Positions 1 to 8,975 of a DNA stretch of 29,654 bases are shown here, piece by piece (position 1 is the first letter of the stretch; each line of letters starts with the position of its first letter). The position numbers and the translations under genes were made by a program. The stretch is from positions 1-29,654 of the forward strand of contig JAUCBJ010002558.1 in the NCBI GenBank assembly GCA_032718475.1. The letters are read 5' to 3'. Under the pieces are notes generated by a model, which was not told where the DNA came from, did no database searches, and saw only the letters and a list, made by a program, of their open reading frames with translations. The DNA comes from Nemertoderma westbladi (lineage: Eukaryota > Xenacoelomorpha > Nemertodermatida > Nemertodermatidae).

Positions 1-440
1 GGATGACATCGTCCTGCTCTCTAATACGCTAGCAGATGCACAGCTTCTACTAAATAAAGTGGAGAGGGCTGCTAAGGAGGTTGTATTGCATATAAATACT
101 ACCAAGACCGAATTCATGACCTTTAATGTTGATGGAAACTTGACAACAATTGATAATAATCAACTAAGGAAGGTCGATGACTTCCAGTACCTTGGATCAT
201 GGTTAGAGAGAGTAGCAAAAAGGACATAGAAGTTAGGAAAGCAAAGGCTTGGGTAGCTCTATCAAAAATGGATACCATCTGGAAATCAGATCTCTCCAGG
301 CACCTGAAGACTAAGTTCTTTCGAGCCACAGTGGAAAGTGTATTTTTATACGCGGGTGAGAACTGGAGGACACTGACTAAATCACTTGAACAACGAATTG
401 ATAGATATGCTACAAAGGACAACTAAGGGCAGCCCTAAAC
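1..440 (+). pseudogene. LINE family A fragment (A0), RT palm to thumb, broken
   Basis: The window opens inside the reverse transcriptase gene of a non-LTR retrotransposon (family A, same as 1542-3432 and 20040-27795). Frame 2 begins with a DDIVLLSNT stretch, the end of the FADD catalytic box, and continues through the palm to FQYLGSW near 182-202. It then shifts by one or two bases to the frame starting near 199, which reads KDIEVRKAKAWVALSK and continues to a stop at 424-426. Homology to family A stops near 440, inside the C-terminal region, so this copy has lost its 3' end and tail. That is unusual for a LINE, where 5' truncation is the rule, and points to later deletion or recombination. 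It is the only family A or B piece here on the + strand. It supplies the segment missing from A1. Not functional. Confidence 0.85.
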
Positions 441-1529
441 AAGCTTCGAAACATCCAGGTGTATATTGAATGTTCCATTATACAACATTACAGTTACAAA
501 GAGTACAACATAGTTTTAGGACTATACTCGACTACCTGTATGCTACCAAACCAGCTCGTGCAGATAAGGTAAGCAGACATTCATGGCAATTACATATTGG
601 TGTTAGTACGCTAAGCCTGAGTAACACGAAGCCAGAATAAATTAGCCATTCCCACCATATCCTTGCTGTATATCCCCAGGGGTTAGTCCTAGGTTGGTGT
701 TGCTCAGAGGCAGATGGGCATACAAGCTAAAACCTGATACAAGCCAGGTACACTAAAATCCGCTCCCCGCAGCGTTAGGAGTAATAGCGACAGAAAACAG
801 GCGGAATTAACCTTGGCCAGGCACCCACATAGATCGCAGGATTGGTTTACTAGGCTCTATGCGCCATTGGTACCCTTATAACAATGGCTTTACATCCAAT
901 CAGGTCAGGTTGCATTGACAAAGTGGAATAACTCATCCTAAAATAAAACGTCTTGCGGCACATTTATTGTCGCACTGTTGGTCAGGCATGTAACTGAATC
1001 CGCTTAACAGTTGCGGAATTATATGAAAAATAAAAATAGGTTGAATTGGCTAGCACTAACTAATTGTGGAAGAAGGAGTGGACATCTAGGATAGGAGAGG
1101 AAAGAGTAGACAAAACTGACCATGGATATCCTCATTACTGACTTCAAATTGAATTTTGAATTTGCATTATCAGAGGTGACCAATTCTAATCTACTACCAC
1201 GAGTGGTAATTGTCTCACATTACAGTCTAGGGACCAAGGGCAATAAAGGCGTGAAAAATCAGAAATGATATTCAATACATAACATAATAATTCACAGACA
1301 ACTGTGTTATATACTTACAACTGCTCAAGGGCTCAAGGTCTAATCAACGCTGGACACATAGATCATATCATACAAGAGGTAATCAAAAGAGAACATCGTC
1401 ATAACACATAACTTACATAGACATCTGGATCTGCTACACAAAGACATACAGGCTGTATCTTGAAATTAAAATGGAATTTAGATATATTTTGTACTATAAT
1501 TAAATATATTCTACTTTTGACTAGAAAGT
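441..1529. other. Spacer with no recognised gene
   Basis: About 1.1 kb between the broken LINE fragment and the A1 insertion. I see no long open frame, splice-bounded exon, tandem repeat or RNA gene. A somewhat GC-richer patch at about 660-860 could be old repeat sequence but matched nothing else in the window. Confidence 0.5.
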
Positions 1530-1541
1530 TATTATTAATTA
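1530..1541. repeat. Target-site duplication of A1, 3' side
   Basis: TATTATTAATTA lies directly beside the CTA-repeat end of A1 and is repeated exactly at 3433-3444. A perfect 12-bp direct repeat flanking a 5'-truncated LINE is what target-primed reverse transcription produces. Confidence 0.85.
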
Positions 1542-3432
1542 CTACTACTACTAGGTCGAGCGAACTCGGACAGTGGAAATGAGATCCTTCCAGGCTTCCC
1601 GATTCTCCATAGTTGTCGCAATTTCGTTTCTCCTAAGTTCCGTATCCCTTTCAAGTTGATCTATATATGTTATGGCCGGTCGTCCACGACTACGCTTTCC
1701 ATGAGTTGGTTGCCAGAAAAGTAGATCTGGTATGACCTCGTCTTTACTTCGCCAGCAGTGCCCACTGAATCTTAATCTGCGTTCACGGAGGGTGGTTGAT
1801 ACAGGTGGTATTGTACCATAAAGCTCGGCGTTTGTCATGTGTTGTCTCCAGCTGATGTTTAGGGCTGCCCTTAGTAGTCTTGTGTAGCAACCATCAATTC
1901 GTTGTTCAAGTGATTTAGTCAGTGTCCAGGTCTCACCCCCATATAAAAATACGGTCTTTGTAGCAAATACGGTCTTTGTAGCATTTATATGCAATCCAAC
2001 CTCCTTAGCAGCCCTCTCCACTTTATTTAGTAGAAGCTGTGCATCTGCTAGGGTATTAGAGAGCAGGGCGATGTCATCCGCAAAGTCGGTGTCTGTGACT
2101 GTAGTTGCCGGATATCTACTACTTCTGCGTTCTTGAAGTGTGAATCCCAGGTCTTCACCCTTTGTGGCCGTCCTCATTGCGTAATCCAGCACAATTACAA
2201 ATAGTAATGGTGCTAATGTGTCACCTTGCAGTACGCCAGCCAGGATTAATAAATACTCAGTTTCACCATCTGGTGAGAGTACCTGCACTTCTGTGTCACA
2301 ATATAACAATCCAATGCCAGCAACAATTACTTCTGGTATTCCATAAGCTCTTAGGATTTCAAGCATTTTACCTCTATGGATGGAGTCGAATGCCTTCTTG
2401 AAGTCCACAAAAGTCATGACAGCGGGGAGATTCTTTGACTTAATTCCTTCAATCAGTCTCCGTAGTGCAAGTATCTGAGCTATTGTTGATCTACTTGGTC
2501 GAAATCCGTTTTGGCTCTTACGCAGTAGTTTCTCTATGTGAGGCCCAATCCTATATAGAATCATTTTATTGTATATTTTGGCAGCTACCACAAGCAGACA
2601 GATCCCACGATAGTTTGTTGGTATGCCGAGGTCTCCTTTCTTGGGGAGAGGCTTTAGTTGACCTTTAGTCCAAATTGGTGGTGGATTTTCCCCTTTTAAC
2701 ATCCGGTTGCAAACATTCAATAATGGTCTGTTTAGCACTCCGGTTTTCCATACCTCCGCTGGGATTTCATCTAATCCACTCGCTTTATTATTGGACATGC
2801 TTTTAATGCTTCTTTGGAGTTCGGCAGGTGTGAAGTCCCCTGTTTCTATAGGTAGTGTCTCGTCATATATTTTCCTTGTAGGGCCGACCTCGATGTTTGG
2901 TGCCTGCCCAAGCAAGTTGCTGAAGTGATTTTTCCACTTCCCAACACGTTCTTCAGGACTATCGGCTTTGAGGCGCCCCTTTGCACAACTTTTCCGACCA
3001 GATACCTAATTTACAGTTTGCCAGGTAAGTCTTGATTGTTGCTGTATGTGAGCAGTTGTAATTGCTTCAATTTTATCCTGTATGTACTTTTCCTGGCTGA
3101 TGTTGTAGGCCAATTTAAGATCGTCCTTAGCTTTCTCAACCTTGTTAATGTTTTCGGTTGTTGGTTGTTGGGTTTTAACTTTGTAGGCTATCTTAAGATC
3201 TTCTCTCTTACAAGTAACCTCAGAGTTTTGCCATGGCACATACTGTTTTCGTTTAGGTTTCTGGGGGATATGCCTCTTTGCTGATTCCTTGTGGGCTGTT
3301 ATTATATTCTGGTATATTGAATTGGTGGATTGGTCTTCATCCATTGACTGAAGTGCTTCAAAGCGGTTTTGAACTTCTACTGTATAAGCATCCTTTACAG
3401 CATTGTCAGTTCTGAGTTTTTCCCACTCTGGC
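1542..3432 (-). mobile_element. LINE family A copy A1, 5'-truncated, with TSD
   Basis: A non-LTR retrotransposon insertion of about 1.9 kb. In element orientation it starts within the linker between endonuclease and RT (3432), runs through RT and the C-terminal region, and ends in four TAG triplets at 1542-1553. It is bounded by a perfect 12-bp TSD, so both ends are exact to within a base or two. The endonuclease domain is missing. The first TAG of the tail is also the ORF stop codon. Clade is not assigned: the single ORF, short 3' end and triplet tail recall RTE-like elements, but I-related clades are possible. Confidence 0.9.
1551..3432 (-). pseudogene. Reverse transcriptase ORF of LINE A1 (one nonsense codon, internal deletion)
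   Basis: One reading frame is open from the truncation point near 3432 to the stop at 1551-1553, except for a single TAG at 3006-3008. Copy A2 has GAG there, so this is a point nonsense change. The downstream 455-codon part has RT motif A FVDFKKAFDS (residues about 169-178 of that part), LQGD (229-232) and the catalytic FADD (278-281). At residues about 313-323 roughly 230 bp of the palm/thumb present in A0 is deleted. An 18-bp tandem duplication (giving ATKTVF twice) sits at the junction, yet the frame is kept through to the C-terminal RLRFSGHCWRS region and a final RVRST. Even without the stop, loss of that segment should inactivate the polymerase. Confidence 0.85.
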
Positions 3433-3444
3433 TATTATTAATTA
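3433..3444. repeat. Target-site duplication of A1, 5' side
   Basis: Exact copy of the 12 bp at 1530-1541, directly outside the truncated 5' end of A1. Confidence 0.85.
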
Positions 3445-4399
3445 GAGAGACGCAATGAGGAACATCTGACTGCTAGAGAACCTCAATGATGACCGTGTCT
3501 GTCATACGGTCGCCCTGGCGGCATAACTGTTGTTGTTGATAAGTGGAAGAATGGTAGGCATAAAAATTTGGGAGTTTTAAATAGAACTACCAATGAATGT
3601 GCGGAAAGGAAAATATTTTTCTTTATGTGAGGGGTAAAGTTTTTAATCATCTTCAATTCCATCTCACTTTATCTGACAGTTTCCCAGTAAAATAAAAGTA
3701 ATATTAATTGAGATATCGAGAAAAGCTCTGATACTCTCCCCTCATTGCTCTCATCAGAATGTTGTTTGTTCTTTGGTTCATTGAAGACCGTACTGCCAGT
3801 GTAGAATAATTGATTTAATGGTATTGTTATGGAGCAATCCAAAAAGTGAATGCGGTAACAGCTGTCCCGTTTAATCAACCCATTACCGAAATAATAGGAG
3901 CAGTAATATGTTCCCCTGGCATGATACGCAAGAGACTAGCAACACAACCAAATTATTGTATATAGCCTTGTGCGGAGTTATATTTGCAACCGAAGAAAGA
4001 ACGTTCTTCCCTTATTCATTATGTTTAATTGGCACGGCTGGTGGCATTTTAGTGATTTATGCTTAAATGATGTGCATTTTATTATGTTTGGGCCCACATT
4101 ATGTGAGTGGCTGCTCATATAATTATGGACTAACACGACAGACATTCCTTACCTACATTTACGCTGCTTTTGTGTGCAACGGGCACATGTTGAGGTCATC
4201 GTCATGAATAATACCTATTTGTTATCTAATGAGATAAACAAACTTTCAGTAGTTGGTAACAATGCAATCATTTCTTGCCGGGCATTCATTAAGATAAAGT
4301 TGACAACACAAACGGTTAATAAAGAATATAGAAGAATAGTAGGCGGATCAGCAGTTCCACTTGGCATGCAATAAAGTTCTTGAGTAAGTATAATGGTCC
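3445..4399. other. Spacer with no recognised gene
   Basis: AT-rich sequence between A1 and the 36-bp satellite. Only short open frames occur (for example 3669-3878 on -), with no domain, signal peptide or convincing splice context. I see no repeat structure. Confidence 0.5.
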
Positions 4400-4456
4400 A
4401 CTCAGCCATTCATCCACTGGGGTCGATAAAATGAGTACCAGTTAAAATACTGGGAG
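4400..4456 (+). repeat. Possible SINE fragment beside the satellite
   Basis: The stretch around 4415-4453 contains GGGGTCGATAAAATGAGTAC followed by a second ACTGGG. This resembles the body of tRNA-derived SINEs known from marine invertebrates, recalled as a motif only. It joins directly to the start of the 36-bp array. The related single-unit copy at 17006-17122 lacks it, so it is probably an independent neighbour. No A/B boxes or tail could be confirmed. Confidence 0.35.
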
Positions 4457-4465
4457 CAAATCTTG

Positions 4466-5688
4466 GGATAGGAGTAGCGCCCACCCCTACCCTCGGGTAG
4501 CAGATAGGAGTAGCGCCCACCCCTACCCTCGGGTAGCAGATAGGAGTAGCGCCCACCCCTACCCTCGGGTAGCAGATAGGAGTAGCGCCCACCCCTACCT
4601 TATGGTAGCAGATAGGAGTAGCGTCCACCCCTACCTTCGGGTAGCAGATAGTAGTAGCGACCACCCCTACCCTCGGGTAGCAGATAGGAGTAGCGACCAC
4701 CACCGCTACCCTCGGGTAGCACATAGGAGTAGCGCCCACCCCTACCCTCGGGTAGCAGATAGGAGTAGCGCCCACCCCTACCCTCGGGTAGCAGATAGAA
4801 GTAGCGCCCACCCCTACCCTCGGGTAGCAGATAGGAGTAGCGCCCATCCCTACCTTCGGGTAGCAGATATGAGTAGCGCCCACCCCTACCTTCGGGTAGC
4901 AGATAGGAGTAGCGACCACCCCTACCCTCGGGTAGCAGATAGGAGTAGCGCCCACCCCTCGGGTAGCAGATAGGAGTAGCGCCCACCCCTACCCTCGGGT
5001 AGCAGATAGGAGTAGCGCCCACCCCTACCCTCGGGTAGCAGATAGGAGTAGCGACCACCCCTCCCTCGGGTAGAAGATAGGAGTAGCGCCCACCCCTCGG
5101 GTAGCAGATAGGAGTAGCGCCCGCCCCTACCCTCGGGTAGCAGATAGGAGTAGCGCCCACCCCTACCCTCGGGTAGCAGATAGAAGTAGCGCCCACCCCT
5201 ACCCTCGGGTAGCAGATAGGAGTAGCGCCCACCCCTCCCTCGGGTAGCAGATAGAAGTAGCGCCCACCCCTACCCTCGGGTAGCAGATAGGAGTAGCGCC
5301 CACCCCTCGGGTAGCAGATAGGAGTAGCGCCCGCCCCTACCCTCGGGTAGCAGATAGGAGTAGCGCCCGCCCCTACCCTCGGGTAGCAGATAGGAGTAGC
5401 GCCCACCCCTACCCTCGGGTAGCAGATAGAAGTAGCGCCCACCCCTACCCTCGGGTAGCAGATAGGAGTAGCGCCCACCCCTCGGGTAGCAGATAGGAGT
5501 AGCGCCCGCCCCTACCCTCGGGTAGCAGATAGGAGTAGCGCCCACCCCTACCCTCGGGTAGCAGATAGGAGTAGCGCCCACCCCTACCCTCGGGTAGCAG
5601 ATAGGAGTAGCGCCCACCGCCCACCCCTACCTTCGGGTAGCAGATACGAGTAGCGCCCACCCCTACCTTCGGGTAGCAGATAGGAGTA
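4466..5688. repeat. 36-bp satellite array, main block
   Basis: About 34 tandem units of roughly 36 bp, built on CCCACCCCTACCCTCGGGTA followed by GCAGATAGGAGTAGCG. Shorter units of about 31 bp, lacking ACCCT, recur and are followed by a CCCGCCCC unit at about 5091, 5301 and 5476 (spacing 210 and 175 bp), a hint of higher-order structure. Because 36 is a multiple of three, both strands show long stop-free frames of a 12-residue repeat (minus strand ATPICYPRVGVG). The frame flips at each 31-bp unit, and no start context, signal or splice site supports coding, so I treat these as by-products. The array continues after the B1 insertion at 7603. Confidence 0.95.
5632..5688. repeat. 57-bp flanking duplication of B1, 3' side
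   Basis: These 57 bp of satellite, directly next to the CTA tail of B1, are identical to 7603-7659. Both copies contain a GATACGAG variant seen nowhere else in the array, which argues that they come from one duplicated target and not just from neighbouring similar units. Confidence 0.7.
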
Positions 5689-7602
5689 CTACTACTACTA
5701 GGATCGGCATGCTGCATTGCAGCTGCATTTTTAAGAATGCTGTGCCGGCTTGTCAACAAAATTGCACCGCCACAACTCCCTATCACCCATGACATTTGCT
5801 AGATCATCCGCATCTTTAAGGCCAGTGTCCTTTAAGATGCGTCTCAAGAAAGTCATGGGCTGTCCACCATGCTTATTCACTCCATGAGGCTGCCAAAGTA
5901 CAAGATTATGCACTGGCTGGTCCTCATGGCGAAAGCAATGTCCTGCAAAGCGGAGGCGATTTTGTTCTAGTGTCAAGCTTGGGGGAACCAATGAGACACC
6001 TCCAATGTTATATAGTGTCTGGTTGGAGATGTGTGCATTGTACTTGACACAATGTACCCGGCGTAGCATTCTTGTGAATGTGCCATCCAGAGATTTGGTG
6101 TCCTCAGCAGTTAGAGCCCAGCATGGACTCCCGTAGAGGAGTACTGGAACTACTGCTGCTCTAAATAATCGGACCTTAAGTTTCCGATTAATTCTAGGTG
6201 ACTTCCAAATCCTGGAAAGCCTATTCAAGGCTGCCCATGCCTTTCCCTTACGTATTCGAAGGTCCTCACCTGACTTCCGGATCCATGATCCCAGGTAACA
6301 GAAGTCGTCCACATGCTCAAGCATACCATCCTTTGAGCTTATGCTCATCCGATCAGAGACTTGCTGAGGACTTTCAAAGTTAACTGTCAGAATTTTGGTC
6401 TTTCTGGAGTTAATAAAAAGACCAACACTAGAAGCAGCATGTTCTAATGAGCTGAGGAGCCGCTGGGCTCCCTCTAATGATTCTGAGAGTACTCCTAAGT
6501 CATCAGCAAAGTCTAGATCAGTTAGGTACTTGGCAGGATTTCCTCGACTTCTGGAGCCAGTAGGTGGAGTTATCATCACCCCATCATCATTATGATGATC
6601 TAAGGACATGCGTAGAACATAGTCAACCACAATAGTGAACAAGAATGGTGCAAGTGTGTCTCCTTGGAGGACGCCCCATAACACTTCAAATGGTTCTGTG
6701 TCACCGTCAACAGTAGACACAAATGTTGTCGAACCATCGTATACTGATCTGATTGCTGCAATAATTTCATCAGGAATCCCATATAATGAAAGTATGCTGA
6801 ACATACGTGAGCGAGAGACTGAATCAAAGGCCTTGAAGAAGTCAACAAAGATAACAGCCAGATGCCTGTCTTTCTTTTTTGATAACTCTTCAATTATCCT
6901 TCTAAGTGCCAAAATGGGCTCCATGGTCCCACGACCTTTACGGAACCCATTCTGATTTCCACGTAGCAGTCTCTCAATGGGATCCCTGATGCGATTTAAT
7001 AGAATTCTATTGTATAGTTTTGCAGCAATCGAGATCAATGAGATTCCCCGAAAAGAACCATAGAGTGTTAGGTTGCCCTTCTTGGGAACTGGCACCAACT
7101 TATTTGTTTTCATTTCTTGTGGGACTCTTGTTGTACGGTACATGTCCACTATGATGGGATAGATGAGCTTTAAACACTCAGGTATTTTAAAGACCTCAGG
7201 GGGAACACCATCTACTCCACTGGCACGATTGGTCTTAATGCTCTTTGCAGCAGCCATCACTTCAGCAAAGGAGATATCGCCAATGGGAATATCTGGGAGT
7301 ACAGACTCAGACACTTTTACTTCTATAAAGTTATCAGGCAATACCCTGTCATTATTGAGGAGCTTTTCAAAGTGGGCTTTCCAACCATTGAGGCGATCGG
7401 CTGGTGAATCAGCCTTAACCTTGGTGGTTGGTTGGCTTTTCCGCCCAGTAAGCAGATTGATCGATTTCCATGCCTGGGATGATTGCCTGCTGTCGTCAGC
7501 ATCATTGATGGCATCAACCTGTTGGTTTATTAGCTCCTGTAGATTAACAGAGTACTGCCTGTTCAGGGACCTAGATGCAGCTTTAACTGCATTCTGCATT
7601 CA
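5689..7602 (-). mobile_element. LINE family B copy B1, 5'-truncated, inside the satellite
   Basis: A 1.9-kb non-LTR retrotransposon insertion on the minus strand. It ends in (TAG)n at 5689-5700 and is truncated at its 5' side near 7595, in the linker after the endonuclease, with a few extra bases (GCATTCA-like) at the junction. Satellite sequence lies on both sides, so it landed in an existing array. It has a complete RT and C-terminal region but no endonuclease. It is very similar to B4 (22544-26301), which suggests both are young. Confidence 0.92.
5731..7599 (-). CDS. Reverse transcriptase ORF of LINE family B (truncated element)
   Basis: An uninterrupted 622-codon frame with linker, reverse transcriptase and C-terminal region. 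The RT shows the RGISLISIAAKLYNRIL finger motif (about 184-200), motif A FVDFFKAFDS (251-260, Asp253), LQGD (311-314), catalytic FADD (364-367) and the thumb stretch YLGSWIRKSGEDLRIRKGK. The C-terminal part has RLRFAGHCFRHEDQPVHNLV and ends PAQHS. The ATG at 7599 arises at the truncation junction and is not the natural start; in B4 the linker continues into an AP-like endonuclease. The 3' UTR is only about 30 nt before the TAG tail. The RT could be catalytically intact, but the element lacks its promoter and endonuclease, so independent expression is unlikely. Confidence 0.9.
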   Translation of the reverse strand: MQNAVKAASRSLNRQYSVNLQELINQQVDAINDADDSRQSSQAWKSINLLTGRKSQPTTKVKADSPADRLNGWKAHFEKLLNNDRVLPDNFIEVKVSESVLPDIPIGDISFAEVMAAAKSIKTNRASGVDGVPPEVFKIPECLKLIYPIIVDMYRTTRVPQEMKTNKLVPVPKKGNLTLYGSFRGISLISIAAKLYNRILLNRIRDPIERLLRGNQNGFRKGRGTMEPILALRRIIEELSKKKDRHLAVIFVDFFKAFDSVSRSRMFSILSLYGIPDEIIAAIRSVYDGSTTFVSTVDGDTEPFEVLWGVLQGDTLAPFLFTIVVDYVLRMSLDHHNDDGVMITPPTGSRSRGNPAKYLTDLDFADDLGVLSESLEGAQRLLSSLEHAASSVGLFINSRKTKILTVNFESPQQVSDRMSISSKDGMLEHVDDFCYLGSWIRKSGEDLRIRKGKAWAALNRLSRIWKSPRINRKLKVRLFRAAVVPVLLYGSPCWALTAEDTKSLDGTFTRMLRRVHCVKYNAHISNQTLYNIGGVSLVPPSLTLEQNRLRFAGHCFRHEDQPVHNLVLWQPHGVNKHGGQPMTFLRRILKDTGLKDADDLANVMGDRELWRCNFVDKPAQHS

Positions 7603-7722
7603 TTCGGGTAGCAGATACGAGTAGCGCCCACCCCTACCTTCGGGTAGCAGATAGGAGTAGCGCCCTCCCCTACCCTCGGGTAGCAGATAGGAGTAGCGAC
7701 CACCCCTACCCTTGGGTAGCAG
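7603..7722. repeat. 36-bp satellite, remainder after B1
   Basis: About three further units of the satellite at 4466-5688. The first 57 bp (7603-7659) duplicate 5632-5688 as the flank of B1. Confidence 0.93.
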
Positions 7723-7793
7723 CTATCGATAAAGGAGCCTTCGGGTCGCTTCCGACTGTTTGCTTTGTATGTATTGTAGGTACAATAACCACA
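7723..7793. repeat. Right end of the satellite-bearing element
   Basis: After the last unit the sequence changes to CTATCGATAAAGGAGCCTTC and GGGTCGC..CCG..CTGTTTGCT, running to about ACAATAA. The same sequence in inverted orientation follows the lone unit at 17006-17077. A conserved unique flank shows that the satellite is the inner part of a dispersed element with a defined end. Confidence 0.7.
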
Positions 7794-8975
7794 TCAAATG
7801 ACCACAGCGACTTCCACTTATTTCTTGTATCTCAGAAGTTTTTTTAGGAATTTTATTCCTGAAATCGCCTTTATATCTCGCTTTTGAAGAGAAGTTCCTG
7901 TATTTATTTTACATTTTAATGTTATCTCCCGACGTAAATAAATAGTCAATAGTCTGATATACTACCTGATATGGCTCGCTTGAAATAGATAAATATAGGT
8001 CCGGTTGCTCAAAGATACCTTAAAGTTAAGTGGGCCCTTAACTTAAGGATTACAACTCTAAATGCCAATTTAAATATATTTCCATGTCCGTTTCAATTTA
8101 TCAAGTTAAGGGAAAACTTAAGTGAGCGAAATATACTACTTTAAGAACGTTTTTAGACAGATGACTAGAATGATATCCCTAAATAAAACTAATTAGGATG
8201 TTCGGCTTAACTTCAACTTGTGCTCACCGGCACAACAGGTTCACAATAACCATACGGGTATAGTACGCACGATATACAGTACTGTAGTTAGGTGTTACCA
8301 GATTGGTAGTAGCCCTACTGCAATCCAATGATTATACTATTTGAGCATACCTTTGTACTAGACTATCAGCTACCGGTACCATATGTTCCAGGGTTTACTT
8401 TCAGTTTCCAATCAAAACTTCAGGGTAAGAATACTTACTGTAAGTGTCACTTAAGATTTTAAATGCCCATTTAGTTAAATGAACATTTAAAATGATTTGA
8501 ACAAATAGTTAAATGTACATTTACGTTGGACAACCGCCCCAATGTGCTGGTGCCTGGTGCTGTCGGTGGCGTTGTATGGGTTGTGGGGCCACTTAATTCG
8601 GAACTTGGACTAATTCAGAGTCTACGACGTTCTAGGGATGGCGGTTTGTTTGTTGAAAATTAGATTAAGTGGTATAATAATCATAATACTGAGACCGTGT
8701 CAGTTTCCCAGGCCCAACCCACCCGGTCACTTTAATAAAGTCATATAAATAATTCAAATTTCACCGACATTCAAAATTAGCCAGTCTGGACAGTTGACAT
8801 CCCTCAGTTATTAAAATTATTAAATATAACGTCATATTTCATTCCAGTTAGAATTGATTGTGACATTTACAGTTTACTTGACTTCATATTCCATTCAGTT
8901 TATATACAAAATAACAGTGACGTTTGGTCTGGTTACCTCATCTTCTTCTAGTTTAAGGCTAAGAATTCATTTATA
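7794..8975. other. Spacer with palindromic AT-rich segments
   Basis: No gene recognised. Notable is 8018-8048, where 12-bp arms CCTTAA(A)GTTAAG and CTTAACTTAAGG flank TGGGCC. Related TTAAG/CATTTA-rich palindromes follow at about 8103-8125 and 8462-8525. The segment from about 8001 (CGGTTGCTCAAAG) to about 8538 (inverted CGGTTGTCCAACG) has weakly matching inverted ends, so it may be a degraded foldback or MITE. Confidence in the element call is low. Confidence 0.35.

Noticed and set aside
4410-5795. Long overlapping open frames through the 36-bp array (both strands)
   Set aside because: They arise because the repeat period is a multiple of three. Frames switch at 31-bp units, there is no start or splice context, and the B1 LINE interrupts them.
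6395-7624. Plus-strand open frames opposite B1 (and equivalents opposite B2 and B4)
   Set aside because: They mirror the RT gene on the other strand and recur wherever family B occurs; no independent domains.
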